In this document: piece by piece, positions 54,209 to 63,306 of the stretch | How positions within the stretch are numbered: the stretch's first letter is position 1 | Layout: every line of letters starts with the position of its first letter | From: Denitrificimonas halotolerans | GTDB lineage: Bacteria > Pseudomonadota > Gammaproteobacteria > Pseudomonadales > Pseudomonadaceae | Direction: 5' to 3' | Assembly (NCBI RefSeq): GCF_034259425.1 | Contig: NZ_JAXIVU010000011.1 | Location: 1 to 64,000, forward strand | Length of the DNA stretch: 64,000 bases | Program-made: the position numbers and the translations under genes | Notes under the pieces: model-generated | What the model was told of the DNA's origin: nothing | What the model saw: the letters and a program-made list of their open reading frames with translations, nothing else | The model's database searches: none

Positions 54209-54562
54209 TCAACGGCGTTCTGTGGTGCCGTAAGCCTGATTCAACTTGCGCTGACGCTGCGACACTTCGAGCAATTCGCCCAACTCATCACGACGTGCAA
54301 TTAAGTTGGCCTGAATTTCTTGATCATGTATCAACAATTGCTGCAATAATGCCAGCTTGCGCGCCTGCTGAGCTGAACTCAACGCCACACCCTGCTCACG
54401 TTTTTTCAGCTGCCCTACCAACGCCACATACTGAGCATGAGTTTCACTTAAGGCCTGCCAATCTTGCTCGCGACTGTGCAATAGCAAACGTGCTGAGACC
54501 TCCAGCAAACGTTGATAGCCTGCCATGATCTGCTCTGAGCTGTTGCACTGCAGCACCGTCAT
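54209..54562 (-). CDS. fliT: Flagellar chaperone FliT
   Basis: A 117-residue helical protein with the pattern of FliT, which binds FliD and, in enteric bacteria, inhibits FlhDC. It lies one base after fliS. Identity rests on position after fliD-fliS, size and helical pattern (YQRLLEVSARLLLHSREQDWQ). Confidence 0.75.
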   Translation of the reverse strand: MTVLQCNSSEQIMAGYQRLLEVSARLLLHSREQDWQALSETHAQYVALVGQLKKREQGVALSSAQQARKLALLQQLLIHDQEIQANLIARRDELGELLEVSQRQRKLNQAYGTTERR

Positions 54563-54563
54563 T

Positions 54564-54983
54564 TTATGCTCCTAAGGACTGCTCGCCCATTTCGCGCCAA
54601 GCCGAACCGATGCTTTCTAATAAGCGCTCAGCTTCTTCTAAGCGGGCCACATCATTTTGCAAATTGGCCTGCAACAGCAAGGTGTTCACGTACTCGTAAA
54701 GAGAGGCTAAGTTCTCTGCCACCTCACCGCCTTGCTCACGATCCAGCGCTGCTAGCAAACCATTATTAACAATATCCAGCACCTTAGAGATAGCAGCGCC
54801 TTTTTCGGCCATTTGACCCTTTTCCAAATGCAACTTGGCCGTACGCAGGTTCGTCTGCGCACCATCAAACAACATCATAATCAACTGATGCGGCGTAGCC
54901 GACATCACATTACTTTCCACTCCAACGCGGGCATAAGCGCCAGCACCACGACCGTAAGCGGCACGTCTGTGCACTGTATTCAT
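54564..54983 (-). CDS. fliS: Flagellin export chaperone FliS
   Basis: A 139-residue helical protein with the FliS pattern: YARVGVESNVMSATPHQLIM, MLFDGAQTNLRTAKLHLEKG, and a C-terminal ANLQNDVARLEEAERLLESI. It holds flagellin unfolded before export. Second gene of the fliD operon. Confidence 0.93.
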   Translation of the reverse strand: MNTVHRRAAYGRGAGAYARVGVESNVMSATPHQLIMMLFDGAQTNLRTAKLHLEKGQMAEKGAAISKVLDIVNNGLLAALDREQGGEVAENLASLYEYVNTLLLQANLQNDVARLEEAERLLESIGSAWREMGEQSLGA

Positions 54984-55021
54984 TCTTTAACCTCGTTCAA
55001 TTGGCTTGATTATCCCTGCAA

Positions 55022-56365
55022 TCACTTACGCCCTAATTGGGCATTCATGGCATCAAATTGTTGCGTTAAATAGCTGCTGGTGGAGTTCATCCCCGCAATC
55101 AAACTGTCCATTTGCGCAAACTGCGCACGATAGCGGGCAATAGTGGCATCAATGCTGCGCTCCATACGCTCAAAACGCTGATCTAAACGCTCAATACTTT
55201 TATTCAGCCCAGTAGTGGCATTACTCAGCGCACCACGATCATCCAGCATACGCTCTAAGGTTTGGCTTAACTGCCCTGCCATACCAGCGCTTTTACTGTC
55301 GGCCGCAAAGAAATCGGCCAAACCGTGCAGGTTATCGCTCAGCACGCGATCAAGCTTTTCCTCATCCAGCTTGAGCTTGCCGCCCAACTCCATACTCACT
55401 CCCACATCACTGAGCATATTGAATTCGCCACTACTGACGCCTGTACTCAGCGCACTGCGCAACTGCGACTCAATGCCACGCAAGGTGTTATCCCCGAGCA
55501 AGATACCAGCCGACCCTGGTACGCCACCGTAACCGCTTAATTCGCCCATGGTGCTTTTCAAGCCGTTATAAGCGTCGACAAATCCTTTCACTGCCTTTTT
55601 GATACTGTCATTGTCCCGCTCAACATTTAAACTACTGCTACCCGTTTCCGTGACATCCAAAGTAACCCCTTGGATAGCACCTTCAACGCGATTGCTTTGG
55701 CTGCTGATATTGATACCGTTAACTTTAATTTGGGCGTTTTGCGCAGCAAGCTTAGTTTCATCATCCTGCATTAAGCCCACACCGCCAAAATCAATATTTT
55801 CAATGGCTGCATCAGTACCGGTGGCGGTAGAGGAAAACACTAAGCGGTGCGGCGAACCACTGCCATCATTAATAATAGAAGCGCTGACGCCAGCGTTCTT
55901 GCTGTTAATGGCATCACGAATGCTTTCCAGCGAGCTATCGCCTTGCGCTATTTCCACAGCAAGGGTTTCATTATTCCCAAACGTAAAGGTAAGAGTGCCA
56001 GCGCCCAGCTCGGCGTTTTTATCCGCCACCCCCATTGTCGCTACACTAGATGCTTGAGCCAGCTGCACAACTTCGACCTGATAACGCCCCACCGCAGCCT
56101 CGACTCCTGCTGCGGCCGTGATACCCGTACCATTGACCTTGCTAGTCACGCTTTGATACAAATCTCGATCATTGAGCCGTTCGGCCGCCACTTGAAACTG
56201 CGACAGCGCTCCTTCCAATTTACCGTAAGCTGAAATTTTGGCTTGATAGCTGCCTTTTTGCTGCACAATCGGCACTAATTTCTGTCGTTCAGCGCCTTCG
56301 AGCTGGTCAAGCAAACCGTTCAAGTCAAGCCCTGAACCAATACCTAATGCTGATATACCCGCCAT
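55022..56365 (-). CDS. fliD: Flagellar filament cap protein FliD
   Basis: The 447-residue protein has the FliD_N domain (ISALGIGSGLDLNGLLDQLEGA) and a FliD_C domain with coiled-coil ends (TTGLNKSIERLDQRFERMERS, then YRAQFAQMDSLIAGMNSTSS). It caps the filament and folds incoming flagellin. A sigma-28 promoter lies about 90 bp upstream on the minus strand. It leads fliD-fliS-fliT-fliK-fhlB. Confidence 0.95.
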   Translation of the reverse strand: MAGISALGIGSGLDLNGLLDQLEGAERQKLVPIVQQKGSYQAKISAYGKLEGALSQFQVAAERLNDRDLYQSVTSKVNGTGITAAAGVEAAVGRYQVEVVQLAQASSVATMGVADKNAELGAGTLTFTFGNNETLAVEIAQGDSSLESIRDAINSKNAGVSASIINDGSGSPHRLVFSSTATGTDAAIENIDFGGVGLMQDDETKLAAQNAQIKVNGINISSQSNRVEGAIQGVTLDVTETGSSSLNVERDNDSIKKAVKGFVDAYNGLKSTMGELSGYGGVPGSAGILLGDNTLRGIESQLRSALSTGVSSGEFNMLSDVGVSMELGGKLKLDEEKLDRVLSDNLHGLADFFAADSKSAGMAGQLSQTLERMLDDRGALSNATTGLNKSIERLDQRFERMERSIDATIARYRAQFAQMDSLIAGMNSTSSYLTQQFDAMNAQLGRK

Positions 56366-56451
56366 TATCTTGTTCCTTTATCAGTACTGCGCTGCTGTTC
56401 TACTCAGTGCAATAGGCACCATAGCGCACAGATTCGTTCTATTACTTTAGT

Positions 56452-56478
56452 TTATCGGCGCTGCGTACAAAAACTTTA
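56452..56478 (-). promoter_or_regulatory. Sigma-28 promoter of the fliD operon
   Basis: On the minus strand the -35 TAAAGTTT (56478-56471) is followed by 11 bases and the -10 GCCGATAA (56459-56452). Both boxes match the FliA consensus exactly. Confidence 0.92.
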
Positions 56479-56632
56479 ATGGGTTTTAGAGCCCGCGCTG
56501 CAGCTCAACTGCTTTTACCAGCACACCCAGATTCAGCACCTTAGCCACCCTCAAATCAACTCCACGAAACTGCACACAAACGCTGCAAAATCAAAATTAT
56601 GCTTATTTTGTCACTTTCTTTATAAATAATCC

Positions 56633-56659
56633 TAAAGTTTTAATTTGCATTGCCGATAA
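56633..56659 (+). promoter_or_regulatory. Sigma-28 promoter 1 of fliC
   Basis: TAAAGTTT (56633-56640), 11 bases, GCCGATAA (56652-56659): an exact FliA consensus, about 208 bp upstream of the fliC ATG. Confidence 0.92.
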
Positions 56660-56727
56660 CTTGTATAGCGAGGGGCAAAAGGGAAAACAATCCAAAGGCT
56701 GATAAAAAAGTTTTTTGTAAATAGCCC

Positions 56728-56754
56728 TAAAGTTTTCCCAGTACCGCCCGATAA
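56728..56754 (+). promoter_or_regulatory. Sigma-28 promoter 2 of fliC
   Basis: TAAAGTTT (56728-56735), 11 bases, CCCGATAA (56747-56754): one mismatch from consensus. The bases before each -35 are also alike (TTTATAAATAATCC against TTTGTAAATAGCC), so the promoter block looks duplicated. Confidence 0.85.
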
Positions 56755-56866
56755 CAGAATTAATTGCCCAGCAACCCAAGGCAACTGGAACACAGTTAAG
56801 GGTTGATCAGGCACAGCAAAGTAACCATCGAGCCAGAGGCTCTTTACACTAAAGAAGGACATCAAT

Positions 56867-57982
56867 ATGTCAGTGATCAACACCAACATTACTTCCATGA
56901 TTGGCCAATCTAACCTGAGCAAATCACAAAGTGCTCTGCAAACCAGCATGGAGCGCCTATCTTCTGGATTGCGTATTAACAGCGCTAAAGACGACGCCGC
57001 TGGCCAGGCCATTGCTAACCGCATGACTGCCCAAATCACTGGCCTTGCACAAGCACAGCGTAACGCTAACGATGGTATTTCCATCGCACAAACCGCTGAA
57101 GGTGCGTTAAACCAAGTGAACGACAACTTGCAGCGCATTCGTGAGCTGAGCGTACAGGCCGCCAACGGCAGTAACTCACAGAAAGACTTGAACTCTATTC
57201 AAGAAGAGATTACTCAGCGCCTAACTGAGATCGATCGTATTTCTGAACAAACCGACTTCAACGGCGTGAAAGTACTGAAGCAAAACAGCGGCCTAGATGT
57301 TCAGGTAGGTGCTAATGACGGTGAAAAAATCACTGTTAATCTTAAAGAAATCAACTCAAGCACTTTAGGCCTCCAAGGATTTAATGTGAGCGGACTATCC
57401 GCCCCTATCACAGAAATTGTCACAGATGATGGTGCAGGCACCATTACTAGAAAACCTATTGATTTAAGTGGTATCAATAATGGTCCTGGTGGAGAAATAA
57501 CACTACACGGCTATGGTGAGTTTACTTCTTCGACAGGTCTTTTTCAGAATTACGCCATTAAAGATGCCGACGGCAATATGTACAAGCTTGATGCTGACTC
57601 GGTTGATGCTGATGACGGCACAGTAACGATGGATTTTACTGATGCAAACGGCTTAACCACAGCGCAAGAAGCTTATGCTACAGATGTTGAGAATGGCCTA
57701 ACCTCCACAGCAAACCCACTTGCAGCGTTAGACTCTGCGTTAAACCAAGTAGACACCCTGCGCTCTGAGCTCGGTGCGGTGCAGAACCGTTTTGAAGATG
57801 CCATCACCAACTTGCGCACCAACGAGACTAACCTCTCTGCAGCGCGCTCACGCATCGAAGATGCAGACTACGCGGTAGAAGTGGCCAACATGACACGTGC
57901 GCAGATTCTGCAGCAAGCAGGTACTTCGGTACTGGCGCAAGCCAACCAGATCCCACAGAACGTATTGTCTCTGTTGGGTTAA
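56867..57982 (+). CDS. fliC: Flagellin (main, short form)
   Basis: The 371-residue filament protein has the conserved D0/D1 N-terminus (SVINTNITSMIGQSNLSKSQ, SMERLSSGLRINSAKDDAAG) to about residue 150, a variable centre (about 170-285), and the D1/D0 C-terminus (AALDSALNQVDTLRSELGAV, ending ANQIPQNVLSLLG). An AAGGA ribosome site precedes the ATG. Two sigma-28 promoters lie upstream and a strong terminator follows. The centre looks more AT-rich than the ends, as is common for surface-exposed flagellin domains. Confidence 0.95.
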   Translation: MSVINTNITSMIGQSNLSKSQSALQTSMERLSSGLRINSAKDDAAGQAIANRMTAQITGLAQAQRNANDGISIAQTAEGALNQVNDNLQRIRELSVQAANGSNSQKDLNSIQEEITQRLTEIDRISEQTDFNGVKVLKQNSGLDVQVGANDGEKITVNLKEINSSTLGLQGFNVSGLSAPITEIVTDDGAGTITRKPIDLSGINNGPGGEITLHGYGEFTSSTGLFQNYAIKDADGNMYKLDADSVDADDGTVTMDFTDANGLTTAQEAYATDVENGLTSTANPLAALDSALNQVDTLRSELGAVQNRFEDAITNLRTNETNLSAARSRIEDADYAVEVANMTRAQILQQAGTSVLAQANQIPQNVLSLLG

Positions 57983-58022
57983 TCTGAACCCCTAGCTACA
58001 GCTTCGGCTGCATTGCCAAGCT

Positions 58023-58056
58023 AAAAGCCGGCTCCTTTGTGGGGGCCGGCTTTTTT
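58023..58056 (+). terminator. Rho-independent terminator of fliC
   Basis: AAAAGCCGGC...GCCGGCTTTTTT forms a strong stem with flanking A and T runs, about 40 bp after the stop. Confidence 0.92.
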
Positions 58057-58172
58057 ATTACGCCTTGACCAGTACCCCAAGCACCCTCCAAAAACCACCC
58101 ATTAATCCTTACACTCTAAAGCCCTGCCAGCACGGTTGCGCCACTCCCATTGCTACCAGCCTTCTTGCTGCC

Positions 58173-58199
58173 TAAAGTTTTATCCTCACCTGCCGATAA
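58173..58199 (+). promoter_or_regulatory. Sigma-28 promoter of the second flagellin
   Basis: TAAAGTTT (58173-58180), 11 bases, GCCGATAA (58192-58199), an exact consensus. It ends about 31 bp before the GTG at 58231, so starts upstream of 58200 can be excluded. Confidence 0.92.
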
Positions 58200-58230
58200 G
58201 GTGTTTGAGGATTCATTCAAGGAAAAAGGC

Positions 58231-60162
58231 GTGAGCATTATCAACACCAACCTTGCTGCACAACAGGGGCTTAATCATTTATCCCGCAGTAAAAATCAAT
58301 TGACTAGCGCCATGGAACGCCTGTCATCTGGTTTGCGCGTGAACAGCGCCCGTGATGATGCCGCCGGGCAAGCCATCAGTAACCGCATGAGCAGCCAAAT
58401 CACTGGGCGCGCTATGGCGCAACGCAATGCCAATGATGGCATCTCTTTAGCACAAACTGCCCAAGGTGTGCTCAATAGCATCAACGACAAACTGCAACGC
58501 ATTCGTGAACTGGCGGTACAGGGCCTCAACGGCACCCTCAGCACACAAGATGGCGATGCCGTGCAAGCAGAAATCAACTACAACCTACAAGAAATCGACC
58601 GCTTAGCCAGCACTGCTCACTACAATGGCCTGCCCCTTTTGAATGGCCAAGCCGGGCAACTGCAATTGCAGGTGGGCGCCAACGATGGCGAGCAGATCGG
58701 CATTGATCTGGCACCACCAGGTTTCAGTGTAAAAGCCCTTGGCTTAGAGGGCCTCAATGTGCCCGGCCTTACTGGTGACATCATCGAGCGCAACAGCCTG
58801 CAAGGCGTTGCTCAAGATATTCCACTGTACGACGCAAACACTACGCTAACATTTGCTACGGGCAGCCAACAGCCACTGTACTATAAAGCTAGCTATGGTT
58901 ATTACGCCAACGATGGCGCCGGCGGTTTCGCTCAAGTAAACGTTAGCGCCAGCCACGACACTGCCAGCGATAGCAACGCAGTTACAGTCAGCAATCCACG
59001 ACCACTGTTTAACAACCAACTACAAACCCAAAGTGTTGCTTTACCGCCTTTAGCACACGGGGAACGCCTAGTGAGCGCCCATGGCACCCTTTACCTTGAA
59101 CAGCAGCAAAATGATGGCAGTGTCGCCTACTATGCCACAGATATTGCACTGCAATATCAAAGCGGTTCAACGGCCAGCGCCAGCTTGAGCAACACCAGCG
59201 CTACCCCAACAACGCTCGCCCCTGCAGACCTGTCAGCATTAACTGAAGTGCCCGCCACCGATTTTACAAATTTAAGCACCATCGACTTCCAAGGGATTGA
59301 TAGCAATACATTCTCTGCGCTAAGTCTGGTGCAGCAGACAACCAATGGGCAATGGATGATCCGTGGGGAAAGCGCCGATGGTACAGCGTATTTTAATGCC
59401 GACCTGTCTTTAACCCTCGGCGCCGATGGCCAACCGCAGAGCGCTGTGGCAACGGCTCAACACAACACCCCTCATATCCTGCTAGGCACAGCCAGCGATG
59501 TGCGCAATAAAGTCAGCGGCCACTCACAAATCACCATTGACCCACGCAATGTGACCGTTGATTACACCGACAGCAAAGGCAACAGCTACCAAAACGTTTT
59601 ACAACAACACGCCGATGGCAACTATTATTTTTTACTGCCAGGCCAAAGCAGCAGCACCGGCGGCTATAAAACCGCCACATTGGTGGATTTAGACGGCAGC
59701 AACGAAGTACTGCTACGCACCCTCAACGGTAACAGTGAAGTCATCGTCTACCACCCAAGTAATGTCAGCACTGGCTCCAATTTCAACATAACCGCCCTCA
59801 CCGATGCTGACGGCTTTGACGATAACGGCGTTGCCCATACGCGCTTACAAATCAAAGAAAACGGCGAGGCTTTTCGGCTGCGCACTCCACGTAATCCGCT
59901 AGCAGCCATTGACCGCGCACTGAGCATGGTGGATAGCAAACGCAGCTACTTGGGTGCTACGGAAAATCGCTTAGCCAGCACCATCGACAACAACCGCAAT
60001 GCCGAAATCAATCTCAGCGCTGCTCGCTCACGTATCATGGATGCGGACTACGCGGTAGAAGTGGCCAACATGACACGCGCACAGATTCTGCAGCAAGCAG
60101 GCACATCGGTACTGGCACAAGCCAATCAGATGCCACAGAACGTATTGTCTTTGTTGGAATGA
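58231..60162 (+). CDS. Second flagellin with large central domain
   Basis: I start at GTG 58231 (reads MSIINTNLAAQQGLNHLSRS), downstream of the sigma-28 promoter and an AAGGA site; the open frame itself begins at 58150. The 643-residue protein has standard ends: N-terminal D0/D1 (about 1-150) and a C-terminus identical to FliC over its last 30 or so residues apart from Ile-to-Met and the final residue. The centre (about 170-545) is Ser/Thr/Asn/Gln/Asp-rich beta-type sequence with no motif I recognise, and probably forms extra D2/D3/D4 surface domains. It could be a minor or alternative filament subunit. Confidence 0.92.
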   Translation: MSIINTNLAAQQGLNHLSRSKNQLTSAMERLSSGLRVNSARDDAAGQAISNRMSSQITGRAMAQRNANDGISLAQTAQGVLNSINDKLQRIRELAVQGLNGTLSTQDGDAVQAEINYNLQEIDRLASTAHYNGLPLLNGQAGQLQLQVGANDGEQIGIDLAPPGFSVKALGLEGLNVPGLTGDIIERNSLQGVAQDIPLYDANTTLTFATGSQQPLYYKASYGYYANDGAGGFAQVNVSASHDTASDSNAVTVSNPRPLFNNQLQTQSVALPPLAHGERLVSAHGTLYLEQQQNDGSVAYYATDIALQYQSGSTASASLSNTSATPTTLAPADLSALTEVPATDFTNLSTIDFQGIDSNTFSALSLVQQTTNGQWMIRGESADGTAYFNADLSLTLGADGQPQSAVATAQHNTPHILLGTASDVRNKVSGHSQITIDPRNVTVDYTDSKGNSYQNVLQQHADGNYYFLLPGQSSSTGGYKTATLVDLDGSNEVLLRTLNGNSEVIVYHPSNVSTGSNFNITALTDADGFDDNGVAHTRLQIKENGEAFRLRTPRNPLAAIDRALSMVDSKRSYLGATENRLASTIDNNRNAEINLSAARSRIMDADYAVEVANMTRAQILQQAGTSVLAQANQMPQNVLSLLE

Positions 60163-60200
60163 TCTACCGTCTGAGCACAACCCTTGGTTTGCCGTCCAAT

Positions 60201-60233
60201 AAAAAGCCGATTTCATTGGGGATCGGCTTTTTT
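60201..60233 (+). terminator. Rho-independent terminator of the second flagellin
   Basis: AAAAAGCCGAT...ATCGGCTTTTTT, a perfect stem with a loop of about 10 nt, 38 bp after the stop. Confidence 0.92.
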
Positions 60234-60382
60234 GCTGGCTGACTTGCACTCACCCAGCAACCCATTATCCGTGGCGCCGCCCCTGCTGTGTGAATTACAG
60301 TCACACCCACTTACCGCTAGCAGCGCAACAGTCTATCTTCCTTAACATCCTGCCCACTCATCACGCACTGCACATAAAAACC

Positions 60383-60409
60383 TAAAGCTTTCTCTTTAGC
60401 GGCCGATAA
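60383..60409 (+). promoter_or_regulatory. Sigma-28 promoter of flaG
   Basis: TAAAGCTT (60383-60390, one mismatch), 11 bases, GCCGATAA (60402-60409, exact). Confidence 0.88.
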
Positions 60410-60526
60410 GCGTTTATGATGGCCCTCATTTTGGGCTGAATGTATGAATTTCTGCTATGGGTTAACGGACAATTAAAGCAACAGCTAACCAATAGCAGAG
60501 CCTCACCTTATATAAGGATGTTAGTC

Positions 60527-60880
60527 ATGAGTGTATCGCCTCTCAATACGGCCAACTCACTGCCTGCATTGCAGGCCATGGCAGAGCGCCAACAACAAGA
60601 AAAACCGAGTCCCGTCGCCGCACCCACTGCAAGCGCCAATCGCCAACTTGAACCAACGCGTGATGAGTTGTTAGCCCCTATGCAGCAAGTCAATGCCGCA
60701 CTAGGCAATTATGGGGTGGAGTTTGAAATCAGTGATGAGTCCGCCAAAGTAATTGTGCGCTTGGTGGATAAAGAGAACGGCAATGTCATTCGCCAAATCC
60801 CTTCAGAAGAAGTGCTACGTCTTGCTGACCGCCTAGAAGAACTGCAGGGGGTTGGTGCACTTATATCTGAGCAGGCTTAA
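60527..60880 (+). CDS. flaG: Flagellar protein FlaG
   Basis: I choose ATG 60527 (MSVSPLNTANSLPAL), after AAGGATGTTAGTC, rather than an upstream ATG at 60440 that would add 29 unlikely residues. The 117-residue protein has a disordered N-terminus and the FlaG domain with VNAALGNYGVEFEIS, KVIVRLVDKENGNVIRQIPSEEVLRLADRL. FlaG influences filament length or stability in other bacteria. It is separated from fliD here; in Pseudomonas it lies between fliC and fliD. Confidence 0.9.
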   Translation: MSVSPLNTANSLPALQAMAERQQQEKPSPVAAPTASANRQLEPTRDELLAPMQQVNAALGNYGVEFEISDESAKVIVRLVDKENGNVIRQIPSEEVLRLADRLEELQGVGALISEQA

Positions 60881-61020
60881 TCGGTTTATGACTGATGGCT
60901 GCTTGCGGTGAGCCGTACAGCAAGCAGCCCAGTCTGCAGTTCAAATCCACCCGAATAAAGCTCACCTGCCTGAGCACAGGCGCAAAGATCTAATGCTTGC
61001 TCAACACCCGCAGCCTGATT

Positions 61021-61350
61021 TTAAACCTGCATGTTCATAATTTCTTTATAGGCGCCCACTAAACGGTTGCGCACCTGCACGCCCATTTGAAAAGCCACAT
61101 CCGCTTTTTGCATATCGACCATGACATCGTTGAGGGCCACATTAGGGTCGCCTGCTTGGAAAGCTTGCGCCTGTGTTTCAGCCGTTTGCTGCAGCTGATT
61201 GATGCGACGAATTGACGCTTGTAGCTCACTACTGAACCCTCCTTGCCCTAGGCTATTGGTCGCTTGATTGTTGCTCCCACTGGCTTGTGAAGCAAGGTTA
61301 TTGAGTTGCTGTAAGGTGGATTGAATCGCTGAAATACTCATATCGCTCAT
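61021..61350 (-). CDS. fliE: Flagellar MS-ring/rod junction protein FliE
   Basis: The 109-residue protein has a Ser/Gln-rich N-terminus and the FliE C-terminal pattern DPNVALNDVMVDMQKADVAFQMGVQVRNRLVGAYKEIMNM. It links the MS ring to the rod. It is transcribed divergently from fliF, as in E. coli and Salmonella; in Pseudomonas it precedes fliF on the same strand. Confidence 0.93.
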   Translation of the reverse strand: MSDMSISAIQSTLQQLNNLASQASGSNNQATNSLGQGGFSSELQASIRRINQLQQTAETQAQAFQAGDPNVALNDVMVDMQKADVAFQMGVQVRNRLVGAYKEIMNMQV

Positions 61351-61599
61351 ATATAATCACAAAGTTATATCAACAATGGTATCATTTCCGAATTATCTGA
61401 CACCAGTTATTAACGCTACAATGGGATTTGTTCTGCTTTTTCCCAGTGATATATATTTAACGGCAACCCACAGCCTACTTCATTGAAACAGACGCACCCG
61501 AATGGGCGGCTCACCGTAACCTATGGATGACACCATGCCATTGGCACTTTTGCTTATTAATGCACAAATAACAAATATGTCTCAACTATGGAGGCGTGG

Positions 61600-63306
61600 A
61601 TGAATCACAGCGCGACAGAAGCGAACCGTCAAAGCAACACTGTCAACACCGCTGGCCTAGAGCAGTGGCTGACTAAACTGCGCGGCAACCCCTTAGTGCC
61701 TCTGCTGGTTGCCGGCGCGGCAGTGATTGCTATCATCATTGCCTTGCTGATGTGGGCAGGCAGCCCTGAGTACCGTGTACTGTACAGCAATCTCAGCGAG
61801 GCCGATGGCGGTCGTATCATTGCAGAGTTGGATCGCCAACAAATTCCTTACCAATTCAGCACTGGCGGACAAAACCTACTCGTGCCCAGCGACCAGGTAC
61901 ACAGCTTGCGCTTGCGTTTAGCTGAGCAAGGCTTGCCACAAGGCAGCAATGTTGGCTTTTCTCTGATGGATAACCAAGCTTTTGGTATCAGCCAATTTGC
62001 TGAGCAAGTGAATTTTCAACGTGCACTGGAAGGCGAATTATCCAGCTCCATTGAGTCTTTAGGTCCAGTGGCTAGCGCCCGCGTGCATTTAGCGATGGCT
62101 AAGCCCTCAGTGTTTATCCGCGATAGCAAACCAGCCAAAGCCTCTGTCGTGCTTAATTTGCACCCCGGCCGTGCCCTTGGAGAAGGTCAAGTCAACGCCA
62201 TTATTCATATGATTTCTAGCAGCGTACCGGAGCTGATCACAGAAAACGTCACCTTAGTAGATCAGCATGGTAATTTGCTGTCTCGCCCACAGGGCATGAC
62301 CAGCGACCTCGACGGCACCCAACTGAGCTACATAGAAGAAGTCGAGCGCTCTTACCAACAGCGCATTGAACGTATTTTAGCTCCGATTTTAGGCGCACAA
62401 AATGTACGGGCACAGGTTGCAGCACAACTGGATTTTTCCAGCCGTGAAGAAACTTCCGAACGTTACGGCCCGAATCAAGCGCCCAATCAAGCTGCGGTGC
62501 GCAGCGCACAACACAGCGCGTCTTATACTGATGGTGAGGGCTTAATCCAAGGTATTCCGGGTGCTTTGAGTAATGTGCCGCCGGGCGTTGCACCCTCACC
62601 CATTGAGCTGCAACCGAATGCAGAAGCAGATGATGCAGAGCCTGTTGAACCAAGACAACCGCCCTCACAGCAAAACATTGATAACGTGATCAACTATGAA
62701 GTGGATCGCAATATTGCGCACATCCAATACCGCCGCGGGCAAATTAAGCGCCTATCGGTGGCAGTGGTGGTTAACTACCGCGAACAGCTGGATGAAAACG
62801 GCGTGCTAAGTCGCGAGCCATTAAGCGACACTGAGTTGGATCACATCAGCCGTTTAGTGCGCCAAGCGATGGGCTACTCAGACACCCGCGGTGATCAGTT
62901 GGAAGTGGTGAACAGCCCCTTCATTGAGTTGGACTCATCAGAGCTTGAGCAACCCTGGTGGGAGTCAGCGCTTGTGCATCAACTGTTACTGCCTTTGGGG
63001 CGCTACTTGTTGGTCGGTTTAGCTGCGCTGCTGCTGTACTTTTTAATCGTCCGCCCATTACTGCGCCGCTACACCAATGCAGCTCGCACGACTCCTGAAC
63101 AGCCACGTCTGCACGTACAAGTGGGAGACGATGACTCAGGTACTGAGAGCGAGCTGACTCCCGGTGATACCTATGAAAAGGTTCAGCAACGCCGCCGCAA
63201 AGCACACACCCATGAACAACACGTTAAACGGCTGCAAGAAATGGCCAAAGATGACCCTCGCATGGTCGCAATGATCATCCGCAGCTGGATGGATAAAAAT
63301 GAGTAA
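61600..63306 (+). CDS. fliF: Flagellar MS-ring protein FliF
   Basis: I use ATG 61600 (MNHSATEANR) with GGAGG seven bases upstream; an ATG four codons earlier would overlap that site. The 568-residue protein has TM1 (about 35-55), the ring-building domains (YRVLYSNLSEADGGRIIAEL, and VASARVHLAMAKPSVF), a disordered middle, TM2 (about 455-475) and the C-terminal FliG-binding tail (MAKDDPRMVAMIIRSWM). It forms the basal-body ring in the inner membrane. It overlaps fliG by 8 nt. Confidence 0.95.
   Translation: MNHSATEANRQSNTVNTAGLEQWLTKLRGNPLVPLLVAGAAVIAIIIALLMWAGSPEYRVLYSNLSEADGGRIIAELDRQQIPYQFSTGGQNLLVPSDQVHSLRLRLAEQGLPQGSNVGFSLMDNQAFGISQFAEQVNFQRALEGELSSSIESLGPVASARVHLAMAKPSVFIRDSKPAKASVVLNLHPGRALGEGQVNAIIHMISSSVPELITENVTLVDQHGNLLSRPQGMTSDLDGTQLSYIEEVERSYQQRIERILAPILGAQNVRAQVAAQLDFSSREETSERYGPNQAPNQAAVRSAQHSASYTDGEGLIQGIPGALSNVPPGVAPSPIELQPNAEADDAEPVEPRQPPSQQNIDNVINYEVDRNIAHIQYRRGQIKRLSVAVVVNYREQLDENGVLSREPLSDTELDHISRLVRQAMGYSDTRGDQLEVVNSPFIELDSSELEQPWWESALVHQLLLPLGRYLLVGLAALLLYFLIVRPLLRRYTNAARTTPEQPRLHVQVGDDDSGTESELTPGDTYEKVQQRRRKAHTHEQHVKRLQEMAKDDPRMVAMIIRSWMDKNE

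Larger units (their letters stand above)
56366..56866. promoter_or_regulatory. Divergent fliD/fliC control region
   Basis: These 501 bases hold one minus-strand and two plus-strand sigma-28 promoters (listed separately). No gene is supported here; the long reverse frame that crosses into fliC is a shadow. Confidence 0.8.

Noticed and set aside
56632..57165. 177-codon minus-strand frame across the fliC promoter and 5' end
   Set aside because: It lies antisense to the conserved flagellin N-terminus and its promoters; the second flagellin shows a similar antisense shadow.
61531..61560. Possible sigma-54 site (TTGGCAC...TTTGCTT) upstream of fliF
   Set aside because: The GG to GC distance is shorter than the fixed -24/-12 spacing, so it cannot be a normal sigma-54 promoter.
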